A stretch of 40,686 nucleotides of DNA from Oligoflexia bacterium (GCA_015231955.1 JADGAN010000045.1:1-40686), one strand, 5' to 3'; positions 1 through 6,986 are shown, numbered from the stretch's first letter. A program made the numbers and translations. Notes: a model not told the origin generated them from the letters alone.

Positions 1-255
1 AAAAACAGATCCCAACGCTTCAAAACTGGAAGGTCTTGATTTTCATATTGCAGATTGGAATGGCCCCAAAGAATATGCCGATGATGAAATTGGGGTACTA
101 AACAACTATGTTAAAATGAGAAAGTCTGATGTCCTGGATGGCGAGGTTCCACAGGAGGCCAAGGAACTTGTTTATAGCTATCAATTCGCAAAGAAATTTG
201 CGACTGATCAAGATAGAATTAACTCCACGATCTATAACAATTTAAAGAATGCTCC
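1..255. repeat. Terminal direct repeat, left copy (circular overlap)
   Basis: Bases 1-255 are identical to 40432-40686. The repeat lies inside a gene that reads in frame across the join (39134 to 40431, then 1 to 1834; 3132 nt, exactly 1044 codons). This is best explained as the overlap left when a circular molecule is written as a linear contig, not as a functional terminal repeat. Confidence 0.95.
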
Positions 256-1834
256 TGCGGAGGGTTCTGGTTTTCGTGCGTGGGAAAGTCTTTTAGAGGG
301 ATGGGATCATCTCACCTCTCAAATTAAAAAAAACCAATTGCTATTTTCCCATCGCTGGGTCGTGAATAATTATCTTGATAATATTCAGAGGGCCTATCAG
401 ACCGACGGCCTTTCTGCTGCCTTCAAATTGCTCCCTCCACGCATTTTAAATCAGAACTCAATGGATACCTTGGAAGATTTAAACAAGCTTTATAATCCAA
501 AATCAGAGGTTGTTAAGCTTGCAAATTTAAAATCTAACAACCTCCCGATCTTATTAAACAAGGGCATTATAGAGCAAGATATCTTTAAGTCCTTGGGAAA
601 AGAAACAATTGAGGCCATTGATTTGCATAGTAATCCCAGTAAATTTTTTAAAGATGCCATTGAGAGCATTAAAGGGGAGGAAAGATCCAAGTTTTCACCT
701 TTGCGTGTGATCGATGCAATAAATAGCTTGGCCGAAAATACAGTAGGACGAATTGGAAGTATCAGCGAGAGCATGTCAAGATTAGTAACCGCCGAGAGTC
801 AGTATAAAAAACTAGCAGGCAATGAAAGCTATGTTGATAATCTGATTGGATCTCTTGGTATTGGCAAAGATAACAACGTTAAACGGGCCGTAGAGGCGAT
901 AAAGAAGAATGACCTGGTTGATGCCATGGAGGCCCAGCCTCAGCTTACAAATGCGATTTTAGATGATGCCGCCGCCGTTGTGAAAAAAGCGTTCTTCAAC
1001 TATGCCGACGTGACCGATTTTGAACGTAAAGTTATGAAGCGGATCTTTCCGTATTATACTTTTTACTCCAAAAACCTCGGCTTTTGGACTCGTGAGCTTT
1101 TCGATAACTATGCTCGTGCTAACAAACTGGATTTAGCAACTCGGCGGGCATTTGGTGAGCGACTGAATAACTCTGACGCATGGGGAACCCCCGCTTATGC
1201 ACGAGAAGGTGCTGTTGTACGCGTAGAAGATGGGGATAAGCAAAGCACCTTCGACTCCATCGATCTTGTTAATTATGCCGGCAGATCCTTACAACCATAC
1301 TCGGATTTCTTTTCCAATACTGATAAGGCCACATTTGATCTCATTCACCCTATGCTAAAGGCCTTTCATAACGTCTATAGTAATCAATCTTTCCCTAATC
1401 AAGTCTTATTCCCATCAACACTAGAAGAGGCCGAGGATTATAAAAAGCAAAGGGTGCTTTACAAAGGAGGCCTTCCCTATCTAGCTTTAGGAATCCCCCA
1501 AGTGAATACTGATTACAAGTATCGTGATGCCGACTCTGGGGAAGTAAAGACTTGGCCAACTCCAACCAAATATCCACAAACCGACAGCGACTGGTTCTCT
1601 GCTCTCTATGAGTTTATGGCCCCTCTCTTCCCCTCAATCGTTAATGATCTCTTTGACTACGATTGGAAGATTCGCCAAGGAGTAAGAGATCATGACGAGT
1701 CTTTAGATCGCTACTACAGAAACCTATTCTTACCACTGAAGGCCAACTCCTTTCAACGTCGGCCTCCGCAAGAAGTTGCAAAACGAAAAAGGGCCGACAT
1801 CAAAGAGTTCTTTGGCGAAGATCTAAAGCACTAA
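1..1834 (+). CDS. Large virion (ejection-type) protein, C-terminal part of the gene that starts at 39134
   Basis: This is the 3' part of a 1043-aa gene that begins at 39134 and crosses the circle junction; an internal ATG at 116 is not the true start. It encodes roughly residues 433-1043. Around residue 770 is a segment with FERKVMKRIFPYYTFYSKN followed by an aromatic and basic stretch. That pattern recalls C-terminal domains of very large phage proteins (large polyvalent or internal virion proteins), where a D..FE+...PFY motif is common. The C-terminus is basic and helical. It is the last gene of the late operon and is followed at once by a terminator. Its position after smaller ejection-type genes suggests an internal virion protein delivered with the DNA. 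Family assignment is tentative; that it is one real gene is well supported. Confidence 0.8.
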   Translation, partial: KTDPNASKLEGLDFHIADWNGPKEYADDEIGVLNNYVKMRKSDVLDGEVPQEAKELVYSYQFAKKFATDQDRINSTIYNNLKNAPAEGSGFRAWESLLEGWDHLTSQIKKNQLLFSHRWVVNNYLDNIQRAYQTDGLSAAFKLLPPRILNQNSMDTLEDLNKLYNPKSEVVKLANLKSNNLPILLNKGIIEQDIFKSLGKETIEAIDLHSNPSKFFKDAIESIKGEERSKFSPLRVIDAINSLAENTVGRIGSISESMSRLVTAESQYKKLAGNESYVDNLIGSLGIGKDNNVKRAVEAIKKNDLVDAMEAQPQLTNAILDDAAAVVKKAFFNYADVTDFERKVMKRIFPYYTFYSKNLGFWTRELFDNYARANKLDLATRRAFGERLNNSDAWGTPAYAREGAVVRVEDGDKQSTFDSIDLVNYAGRSLQPYSDFFSNTDKATFDLIHPMLKAFHNVYSNQSFPNQVLFPSTLEEAEDYKKQRVLYKGGLPYLALGIPQVNTDYKYRDADSGEVKTWPTPTKYPQTDSDWFSALYEFMAPLFPSIVNDLFDYDWKIRQGVRDHDESLDRYYRNLFLPLKANSFQRRPPQEVAKRKRADIKEFFGEDLKH

Positions 1835-1837
1835 GAG

Positions 1838-1872
1838 AAGAGGTGCCCCCTGCAGGTAGGCACCTCTTTTTT
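1838..1872 (+). terminator. Intrinsic terminator ending the late operon
   Basis: A 10-bp stem (1838-1847 paired with 1859-1868) with an 11-nt loop runs into T(6) at 1867-1872, four bases after the stop codon of the 1043-aa gene. It also separates the late operon from the convergent minus-strand gene ending at 1883. On the minus strand the hairpin lacks a long U-tract, so it should act mainly on plus-strand transcripts. Confidence 0.9.
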
Positions 1873-1882
1873 GCTTTGTCTT

Positions 1883-2983
1883 TTAGAATAAGATTTTTTC
1901 AATACTTTCTATCTTGTTCAGATATTTTTCAAACTCTTTGATTCTCTTGTGTGAATCGTCTTTAAGCGTAATAGAGATACTACCTACTTTGTGAAGTATT
2001 ACCGTAAAGTATTCGTTTTCAAATTTCTCTCTCTGCCCCCAGTCCTTTATGATCTCTTTTGTGATAACCTTCTCTTCCCTTATTTTCTCTATCTTTAAGC
2101 AGTGGCAAAGAAATTCCAAGTCATCTAAGAGGTCAAGAGTGCCGCAAAACATCGATGGCGCATTTCTAGGCAACCCATAATTAAAGGCCCTGTAGCGGAA
2201 GCTTTTCTTAATTCCTGTTCGGTTAGCGTAAATATCAGGACTCCTATAGTCCTTTGCAAATTTCAACTCTTTCAAACTCGTCATCACATTTCTAAGTGAC
2301 CACAAAGTGATCTTCTGGAAGTTCTTTTTTACTCTCTCTGCAAATCCTACGGCATTGGCCTCTGTATAGGCCGATAGCGATTCAAAGGCCATATTTGAAA
2401 ACATTTGTCGTGCAGTGCTGTCAAGAAGCTCTATGGCCTCTAATCCCTTTATATCCTTCCAGAGTAATCTATCTATCTCCTTTTCAATGCTCTCATGATT
2501 TACACTCCATTCTCTTAGGTCAATTTCAGAGGTTACTCGGTACTTATAATTTGAAAATTTTTCATCCTCGAAAATTTCCCCGAGTAATTTAAACGACTTT
2601 TGCACGGTTGCTAATTCTCTGAAGAGCATTTCTTTTTTATTGTCCGTGTCGCTTTCCACCTGCATCTCTTCTGTGTGTATGCAGGTAATTGGAGAGTGGA
2701 GAGCTTCTTCCGTTTCCTCTTCCTCGTGTTTATCATCTCTTTGCTCTATAAGGGGAAGCTTCTCTTTTAGTAGCTCCGTTGGATCTTTAAAGAATGACCA
2801 GCACTGTTTAGGCGCAAACCAGATGCCCCCAATCGCTTTAAGAGTCTCTTTGACGTTCCTCGTGTCTCCAACTACCTCAAAGCACTCTCTGGCCTTTAAA
2901 TGTGCCTTGGTGGGGGTTGTCAGCGTTTTGTTGATACGAATTGATAAACCATTGCTTAGACATAGACTTGCTACTGTCATCAT
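1883..2983 (-). CDS. DUF4942-like phage/plasmid protein
   Basis: 366 aa. Residues 12-65 form a compact basic segment, with GGIWFAPKQCWSF at about 53-65. A charged acidic linker follows (about 80-115), then a long helical part. The C-terminal half (about 205-360) has a tract typical of DUF4942: a helix-rich stretch (SLRNVMTSLKELKFAKDYRS), a DLLDDLEFLC segment, and a final FENEYFTVILHKVGSISITL strand pair before a KYLNK end. DUF4942 proteins occur on phages and plasmids and have no established function. The start has a fair AAAGGG ribosome site; an ATG one codon downstream is equally possible. It converges on the late operon, with the terminator between them. No catalytic motif is visible. DUF assignment is from remembered pattern only. 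Confidence 0.65.
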   Translation of the reverse strand: MMTVASLCLSNGLSIRINKTLTTPTKAHLKARECFEVVGDTRNVKETLKAIGGIWFAPKQCWSFFKDPTELLKEKLPLIEQRDDKHEEEETEEALHSPITCIHTEEMQVESDTDNKKEMLFRELATVQKSFKLLGEIFEDEKFSNYKYRVTSEIDLREWSVNHESIEKEIDRLLWKDIKGLEAIELLDSTARQMFSNMAFESLSAYTEANAVGFAERVKKNFQKITLWSLRNVMTSLKELKFAKDYRSPDIYANRTGIKKSFRYRAFNYGLPRNAPSMFCGTLDLLDDLEFLCHCLKIEKIREEKVITKEIIKDWGQREKFENEYFTVILHKVGSISITLKDDSHKRIKEFEKYLNKIESIEKILF

Positions 2984-3011
2984 TGTTAAACCCTTTTGAA
3001 TTAGATATAGT
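2983..3011 (+). promoter_or_regulatory. Candidate plus-strand promoter for a small RNA
   Basis: TTGTTA (2983-2988), a 17-nt spacer, then TATAGT (3006-3011; 5 of 6 consensus bases). It points away from any plus-strand gene and toward the hairpin at 3041-3073, so the transcript would be about 55 nt. It overlaps the 5' leader and start codon of the minus-strand gene ending at 2983. Confidence 0.4.
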
Positions 3012-3017
3012 CCAGGC

Positions 3018-3073
3018 TTAGGCGTTATTGTCTAAACCCTTGGCAGATTGTTGTCGCAATCTGCCATTTTTTT
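3018..3073 (+). ncRNA. Candidate short antisense RNA
   Basis: Predicted from a promoter-like sequence (2983-3011) followed within about 60 bp by a perfect intrinsic terminator (3041-3073). No plus-strand gene lies in or before it. The RNA would be complementary to the mRNA leader between the two minus-strand genes (3092-3280 and 1883-2983), so it could control expression of the downstream DUF4942-like gene. The transcription start is inferred only from promoter spacing. Confidence 0.35.
3041..3073 (+). terminator. Orphan plus-strand intrinsic terminator
   Basis: A perfect 10-bp stem (3041-3050 with 3057-3066, TGGCAGATTG and its complement) with a 6-nt loop is followed by T(7) at 3067-3073. 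The T-tract lies only on the plus strand. Both flanking genes are on the minus strand, so the terminator has no coding partner. It may end the candidate small RNA or block read-through from the late operon. Confidence 0.8.
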
Positions 3074-3091
3074 ATGGTGTTTCTCTGTCTC

Positions 3092-3280
3092 TTATGGACT
3101 TCGCCACTTCTTTCCACTTTCTTGATCGTTCTTTTCTCTCTCCCTCAGTAAATTGATTACATAGTCTATGGCCGCCGTAAGGCCAGGGAAGTGTCGTTTC
3201 ACTAACTTCATGTCATCATCATTGACACATAGTGTGCGTAGTTTTTTTACTTTATTCTTCGGTTTTTTTATGTTCGCCAT
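3092..3280 (-). CDS. Small basic hypothetical protein, possibly DNA-binding
   Basis: 62 aa. The N-terminus is lysine-rich (about residues 4-14), followed by a short strand-like segment (LRTLCVND), then a helix-turn-helix-like stretch around DDMKLVKRHF and AAIDYVINLLREREK. The pattern of basic tail, strand and two helices recalls small ribbon-helix-helix regulators, but no family signature is definite. A weak GAGAG ribosome site precedes the ATG. The AT-rich upstream region contains a 22-bp perfect palindrome (3307-3328) that would suit an autoregulatory operator. It could be a small repressor, which matters because no other phage repressor is evident. Function unknown. Confidence 0.5.
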   Translation of the reverse strand: MANIKKPKNKVKKLRTLCVNDDDMKLVKRHFPGLTAAIDYVINLLREREKNDQESGKKWRSP

Positions 3281-3306
3281 TTTATTTATCTCTCGTTTAA
3301 TTAATT

Positions 3307-3328
3307 AATATATAATACATTATATATT
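3307..3328. promoter_or_regulatory. 22-bp AT-only palindrome, candidate operator
   Basis: AATATATAAT, then AC, then its exact reverse complement. It lies 27 bp upstream of the start of the small basic gene at 3092-3280, where a minus-strand -10 region would fall. Consistent with an operator overlapping a promoter; the protein that binds it is unknown. Confidence 0.4.
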
Positions 3329-3367
3329 GTTTGAAAACATTTATTTTTGATTATTTCTATTAACTAA

Positions 3368-4102
3368 TTATTTTTTGTAAAAAAAAGGTGTGTTCTCAAG
3401 ATTGGTTTCAATGCAATACTTCGCCAAGTTTACGTCTCTTGTAATCAATGCAGTTTCCAGCGTTTTTGCTTGCACTAGCTTATCTTTGTTCTCAATAAAG
3501 TGACTCAGAAACGCAATGCCTTCTTCTTGTTGATTGTTAGCAACCAAAGCAAGGCCTCTTAGTAAGTTTGCTTCTGAATTGATGCTTATTCCTTCGTCTG
3601 CAATTTTTGTATTCTCGAAAACATCGTTGATACTATTAAAAGCATCCTTGAACTCAAAATTGGATAAGTGATAAATACACCGCAAGCGAAGCACTCCGAA
3701 GTCGTGCCCGCTATTTGTGGGTAAATCAAAAGATAGCTTGCTTCTTACCCTGCCATATCTAATACACTCTGACATGCTCAGGGCATACGCTCTATAATAA
3801 TCAGAGTGGAGCAGAGAAAGACTTTCACATGCCTTTAGTAATCTATAAGCGTCTCTATTTGTACGCAACTCAAGCTTTGCGTGAAAAGAGCGGGCACTGT
3901 AATATTGGTGCAAACTCAACAAAAGGAGTGATTGAATCGAGCGATCTAAGATAATTCTGCTGTAATTAAAACTAAGATCTGGGGAGTAATTGATTAGTGC
4001 GCGAAGCTTTCTATAAATTGCTATTAACTTTTTCTCATCTAACAATGCTTCACTTTGGAGAGTGGTGAAGTCATTTAATAGTTGTGTGATGCCTAGTCTC
4101 AT
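3368..4102 (-). CDS. Helical-repeat hypothetical protein
   Basis: 244 aa, almost entirely alpha-helical by composition, with alternating leucine/alanine helices and repeated YYRAYALSMSE- and EANLLRGLALVANNQQEEG-type segments that look like degenerate tetratricopeptide helices. No signal peptide, membrane segment or catalytic motif is visible. The ribosome site before the ATG at 4102 is weak. It is the first gene of a minus-strand group that ends at 1883 and is transcribed away from the structured intergenic region 4103-4469. I do not recognise a family. A TPR-like protein-interaction role is an inference from the helix pattern only. Confidence 0.6.
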   Translation of the reverse strand: MRLGITQLLNDFTTLQSEALLDEKKLIAIYRKLRALINYSPDLSFNYSRIILDRSIQSLLLLSLHQYYSARSFHAKLELRTNRDAYRLLKACESLSLLHSDYYRAYALSMSECIRYGRVRSKLSFDLPTNSGHDFGVLRLRCIYHLSNFEFKDAFNSINDVFENTKIADEGISINSEANLLRGLALVANNQQEEGIAFLSHFIENKDKLVQAKTLETALITRDVNLAKYCIETNLENTPFFYKK

Positions 4103-4469
4103 TTTTCCATGAGACCATACTCAAAATGGGAAAACAAGGGATTTTAAGACGCTCAGCGGAGCAAGGAATTCCGTGCACATTTTTCTGAAATTCGATGGTA
4201 TTCCCCAGTCTGGATGGTGACGGGGGAGTGTTTTCTCCACACACATGAAAAAGATTTCCTTGCTCCGCAAGGCATCATCCCCCCAAAAAAAAAACGGGAA
4301 AGAGCAAAAGGTTGATGAAAATCCCACCACACGCACGCACATCTCGGTGAAAAAAAACTAACGGAGGGGGCAGGGGGAGGGCGTGCCTCCTCCCCTAGAT
4401 ATGTCCAATACATTTTTTTTGACAGCAATACTCCCCGCTAGATACCATGATCACAGGAGTAAAAAAGAT
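4103..4469. other. 367-bp structured intergenic region between divergent genes
   Basis: No convincing gene. It holds a 13-bp perfect inverted repeat (4156-4168 and 4256-4268), a small hairpin CCTTGC-TCC-GCAAGG beginning at 4258, a G-rich patch (4363-4381) and a GC-only 7-bp hairpin (4374-4380 with 4389-4395). Its GC-rich patches contrast with the AT-rich surroundings. Two overlapping minus-strand frames have implausible compositions. The region separates the minus-strand group from the fibre genes and should contain both promoters. Confidence 0.6.
4419..4448 (+). promoter_or_regulatory. Candidate promoter of the fibre-gene unit
   Basis: TTGACA (4419-4424), an 18-nt spacer and TACCAT (4443-4448). 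It lies just before the AGGAG ribosome site (4455-4459) of the gene at 4470. The -35 is perfect and the -10 is weak (4 of 6). Confidence 0.4.
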
Positions 4470-4907
4470 ATGTCGGATGTTGATTTAGAAACCTCTGTCG
4501 AGTATTTGATCGCTACAGTGGCCTCTCTTACTGAAGAGTTATCTTCACTGCAAGAGACATTTAAAAATTTTTCTTCCTTTGAATGTAAAATCACGGCCAA
4601 GCAAGTGCCCACACGCCTGCAATTCACCCAAGAAAACACCGAAATTGATGTGCAATTTCCCGATGCAATTACTTGCATGCATATTCAGGCCATGGGACTT
4701 ACTGCTGACTCTAGTTTTTTAATCGATCTTTGGGCCAAGAAAGAAGTTGGAACCACCAAATGGAAAATTTTTGGCCGCGATCCACTTGGAACTGGCAAAA
4801 TCCCTCTTGAAATTAGTCTTGTAGAAGAAAATCGTAACGTGTTTTTACTCTACAAGACCAAAGCAGCTCTGGAAGGAAAGCTCAATTTGATCATTACCGT
4901 CTTTTAA
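4470..4907 (+). CDS. Putative virion surface/fibre-associated protein
   Basis: 145 aa from the ATG at 4470, which has AGGAG at 4455-4459 with a good 10-nt spacing; a longer frame from 4383 lacks a ribosome site and overlaps the promoter. Residues 1-40 are helical and coiled-coil-like (VEYLIATVASLTEELSSLQE). The remainder is beta-rich (LQFTQENTEIDVQFPDAITC, IDLWAKKEVGTTKWKIFG, LEGKLNLIITVF), suggesting a small beta-sandwich. It sits 16 bp upstream of the coiled-coil protein at 4924 and shares its terminator. A helix followed by a beta domain suits a tail-fibre tip or adaptor, but no family is recognised. Confidence 0.6.
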   Translation: MSDVDLETSVEYLIATVASLTEELSSLQETFKNFSSFECKITAKQVPTRLQFTQENTEIDVQFPDAITCMHIQAMGLTADSSFLIDLWAKKEVGTTKWKIFGRDPLGTGKIPLEISLVEENRNVFLLYKTKAALEGKLNLIITVF

Positions 4908-4923
4908 ACACCAAGGATGATAG

Positions 4924-5781
4924 ATGTCCGATGAAAAAATCACGCTAGAAAGCATCGATATTGATCAATTTTCCAATGCTGCTTTCGTGCAAATCGGTGA
5001 TAGTGCTAATACAAATGGGGTTGTCTTTAAAAACAATGAGAACTTTACAGTCATTTGTGCCAACAGTAATGGGGGTACGTTGCACTTTATACCTAATCTA
5101 AAAAAAGATGCATTTCTTGATTTTTCCAACAAAAAATTTATTCTTATTAACAAAGAAGATAGTGATAATGAGATACAAAAGCTAAACAACGAACTCGCAA
5201 AAGTAAAAGAGGCCCTTCTAATGGCCCAAAAATCTTTCTCGGATACTATTGAGGAGGTCAAGAAAATTTTTACTAGCAAGATCAATGAACTAGAGCAAAA
5301 GCAAGCACGCATCGTTTACGCCCAATATATTGAGAAAAACTGCTCGAACACACATGGAAGTGAGATCACTACAGACTTAGTCACATTCAAATACACTAAC
5401 AAGACTGCAACAAAGAAGAATCTTGTTTTTACTTTATCTGCGGCCGGTGCCGGTGCTAACGATGATCAGTTCTTTGATTTTGGGCATGAAAGAAATCAAA
5501 CCAATCTTCCAAGGATGAAAAATAGATTCGTTTTGTATCGAAAAGAAGGAGTTTCTGGATCTTTTAAACGAATTGGAGGAGTCATGGCCGAGGCACATTC
5601 CATGTCCAGTGGCCCCTTGATTATATCCTCTCCCTTCTGTTTATCTTTCTCAGACATCAACATAGTTGCAAACGTAGAGTATGAGTACAAGTTGTCTTAT
5701 CTCAAAGAAAAAGAGTACCGAAGTACCTTTAATGCAAAAATCAATTGTGCTGTTTTAGAAGTCCCAGTGGAGATTTTGTAA
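4924..5781 (+). CDS. Putative tail fibre / receptor-binding protein
   Basis: 285 aa with an AAGGA ribosome site. The N-terminal 75 residues look beta-rich. Residues about 78-135 form a long heptad-like helix (EIQKLNNELAKVKEALLMAQ and on), typical of a trimeric coiled coil. The C-terminal 150 residues are beta-rich with many aromatic and Gly/Ser residues and no catalytic motif. Head, coiled-coil stalk and beta tip is the usual plan of phage fibres and receptor-binding proteins. The gene pairs with 4470-4907 and ends before a perfect terminator. It lies outside the 17-kb late operon, about 3 kb downstream with intervening minus-strand genes, so it probably has its own promoter. Function inferred from architecture only. 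Confidence 0.55.
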   Translation: MSDEKITLESIDIDQFSNAAFVQIGDSANTNGVVFKNNENFTVICANSNGGTLHFIPNLKKDAFLDFSNKKFILINKEDSDNEIQKLNNELAKVKEALLMAQKSFSDTIEEVKKIFTSKINELEQKQARIVYAQYIEKNCSNTHGSEITTDLVTFKYTNKTATKKNLVFTLSAAGAGANDDQFFDFGHERNQTNLPRMKNRFVLYRKEGVSGSFKRIGGVMAEAHSMSSGPLIISSPFCLSFSDINIVANVEYEYKLSYLKEKEYRSTFNAKINCAVLEVPVEIL

Positions 5782-5797
5782 AAAATTTAGGATGCCT

Positions 5798-5932
5798 TTA
5801 AGTGGAGAAAAGTAAGTTCTCCATCGAACCCATTTGGCCTGAAACTTTTTCCACTTCTGGTGTCTTTTCTTGAATACCGTTCAATACGAAGATATAATCT
5901 TGGAAACACACACCAGTGTTGAATTTTTTCAT
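5798..5932 (-). CDS. Small ORF, 44 aa, convergent with the fibre gene
   Basis: An ATG at 5932 is preceded by AAAGGAG with ideal spacing, and the frame runs 44 codons to TAA at 5798. The product (starts MKKFNTGVCFQDYIF, ends MENLLFST) shows no signal peptide or known domain. A different minus-strand frame over the same region is longer but has no ribosome site and reads through the terminator stem. On the minus strand the hairpin at 5951-5978 lies just before the ribosome site, which could restrict its translation. Real expression is uncertain. Confidence 0.35.
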   Translation of the reverse strand: MKKFNTGVCFQDYIFVLNGIQEKTPEVEKVSGQMGSMENLLFST

Positions 5933-5950
5933 TGAAGTTTCTCCTTTTAA

Positions 5951-5985
5951 GCAAGGCCTGGAATGATCCAGGCCTTGCTTTTTTT
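5951..5985 (+). terminator. Perfect intrinsic terminator after the fibre genes
   Basis: An 11-bp perfect stem (5951-5961 with 5968-5978), a 6-nt loop AATGAT, and T(7) at 5979-5985. It closes the 4470-5781 transcription unit and insulates the kfrA region. Confidence 0.92.
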
Positions 5986-6028
5986 CTACGGCAACCCATA
6001 CCTACATCTCTAAATTCGATAATTTATA

Positions 6029-6062
6029 TGTAATTATGTATTTACATACATAATTACATACG
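6029..6062. promoter_or_regulatory. Operator-like inverted repeat, distal kfrA site
   Basis: Two perfect 14-bp arms (6029-6042 and 6049-6062, TATGTAATTATGTA and its reverse complement) are separated by 6 bp. Bases 6041-6062 recur unchanged at 6241-6262, just before kfrA. KfrA proteins are known plasmid autoregulators that bind repeats near their own promoter, so this is a likely KfrA site. Confidence 0.6.
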
Positions 6063-6231
6063 GAAAAAGCACTAAAACAGCACGATTCCGCATGCAAGTA
6101 ATAAATGCGACAGCAAAAAAAAGTAAGTCTTCGAGTTGCCTAGGAAATTAAGCAGAGACCGTATAGCGAGGACATCTCTGACTTATTTAAAAGAAACTGA
6201 CCTTCCCTCTTGGCATCCCCTAGTGATAATA

Positions 6232-6262
6232 GTAAATACATATTTACATACATAATTACATA
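6232..6262. promoter_or_regulatory. Operator-like repeat overlapping the kfrA promoter region
   Basis: Bases 6241-6262 repeat 6041-6062 exactly, 200 bp apart. They are joined on the left by a second small palindrome (GTAAATA-CA-TATTTAC, 6232-6247). The site ends 10 bp before the GGGAG ribosome site (6272-6276) of kfrA, so a bound protein would cover the promoter and transcription start. Confidence 0.6.
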
Positions 6263-6282
6263 AAAAAAAACAGGGAGTACAT

Positions 6283-6846
6283 ATGGGCGCACACGGAATC
6301 ACTAAAGAACAAGTCTTTGATGTTGCAGAGAAAATCCAAGAGACAGGGACAGCTCCGACCTTGCAATCTATCCGAGAAGCGCTAGGGGCCGGCAGCTATT
6401 CAACTATTTCAAAGTATCTCAGTGAGTGGAAAGAAACCCTCGCTAGTCATTCAGTCGAAATTCCCGCTCCCCCAGCCGAATATCAATCGTACATGCAAAA
6501 AGTTTGGGCCGCCACTTACAAGGCCGCTAATCAAATTCTAGAGGGAGAAAAAGAGGCCCTCAGGGCAGAACGGGCCAAGATAAAAGAGGAGAAGGATGCT
6601 CTAGTTGGAGCACTCGAACGAGTAGAAGATGATTTAGACAAAGAACGATTGGCAGTTGCAAGAGCGCAAAAGCAAATCGCAGACCTTCAAAAAGAGGTTG
6701 CTGATCAAGAGCAAATCAAACAAGAACTACTCATCATCCGCAATCAATATACGATTGCAGAAGAGCGAAGAGTGGAGACCGCGGCAAGGGCTGAACGCCT
6801 AGAGCAACAGCTTACAGAGTTTTTTAGAGAGCAATTAAAGAAGTAG
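6283..6846 (+). CDS. kfrA: KfrA-type plasmid DNA-binding coiled-coil protein
   Basis: 187 aa with a GGGAG ribosome site 7 nt before the ATG. Residues 3-75 match the KfrA N-terminal domain: a helical DNA-binding segment with GITKEQVFDVAEKIQETG, then TLQSIREALGAGSYSTISKY with the typical GxGSxxTIxKYL pattern. Residues about 85-185 are a long, highly charged coiled coil, as in KfrA. This family is plasmid-encoded, binds operators at its own promoter and has been linked to partition or nucleoid-like organisation. The two shared 22-bp repeats upstream fit autoregulation. It could supply the DNA-binding partner that ParA lacks here, which is inference. Presence of kfrA on a phage genome is one of the main reasons to call this a phage-plasmid. 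Confidence 0.85.
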   Translation: MGAHGITKEQVFDVAEKIQETGTAPTLQSIREALGAGSYSTISKYLSEWKETLASHSVEIPAPPAEYQSYMQKVWAATYKAANQILEGEKEALRAERAKIKEEKDALVGALERVEDDLDKERLAVARAQKQIADLQKEVADQEQIKQELLIIRNQYTIAEERRVETAARAERLEQQLTEFFREQLKK

Positions 6847-6922
6847 GCAATACAGAAAGACGACTCTTGCAAATGGTTTTGCAGGTTAAAATCAAAGAGC
6901 GGAAATTATCGAATATGCCATC

Positions 6923-6958
6923 ATGTCAGTGGGTTTGGAGAAACAATCCCATTGACAT
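6923..6958 (+). other. Imperfect hairpin between kfrA and the toxin-antitoxin pair
   Basis: ATGTCAGTGGG (6923-6933) pairs with CCCATTGACAT (6948-6958), 11 bp with one G-T pair. There is no T-tract immediately after it, so it is a poor terminator. Its right arm contains TTGACA (6952-6957), a possible -35 element for the toxin gene. Confidence 0.4.
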
Positions 6959-6980
6959 AGTGTCTTATTTATGAGACACT
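6959..6980. promoter_or_regulatory. Inverted-repeat operator of the toxin-antitoxin operon
   Basis: AGTGTCT (6959-6965) and its exact reverse complement AGACACT (6974-6980) are separated by 8 bp and end 6 bp before the toxin start codon. Type II antitoxins of the XRE class usually repress their operon through such a palindrome, so the antitoxin at 7307-7597 is the likely ligand. Confidence 0.6.
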
Positions 6981-6986
6981 ACTGTA

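Noticed and set aside
1-255. Functional T7-type terminal repeat or long terminal repeat
   Set aside because: The repeat is inside a gene that is open across the join, which fits circular overlap better; kept as an alternative in the circularity finding.
2640-2999. Plus-strand 119-codon frame opposite the DUF4942-like gene
   Set aside because: Ser/Leu/Cys-rich composition typical of an antisense shadow, and no ribosome site.
4363-4395. G-quadruplex
   Set aside because: Only three runs of three or more G occur; a four-run motif needs a GG pair, so the hairpin is the better description.
4121-4428. Two overlapping minus-strand frames in the 4103-4469 gap
   Set aside because: Improbable runs of Phe, Pro and Arg, no ribosome sites, and they run through hairpins and the fibre promoter.
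5787-5999. Minus-strand 70-codon frame over the fibre terminator
   Set aside because: It reads through the terminator stem and lacks a ribosome site; the 44-codon frame at 5798-5932 is better supported.
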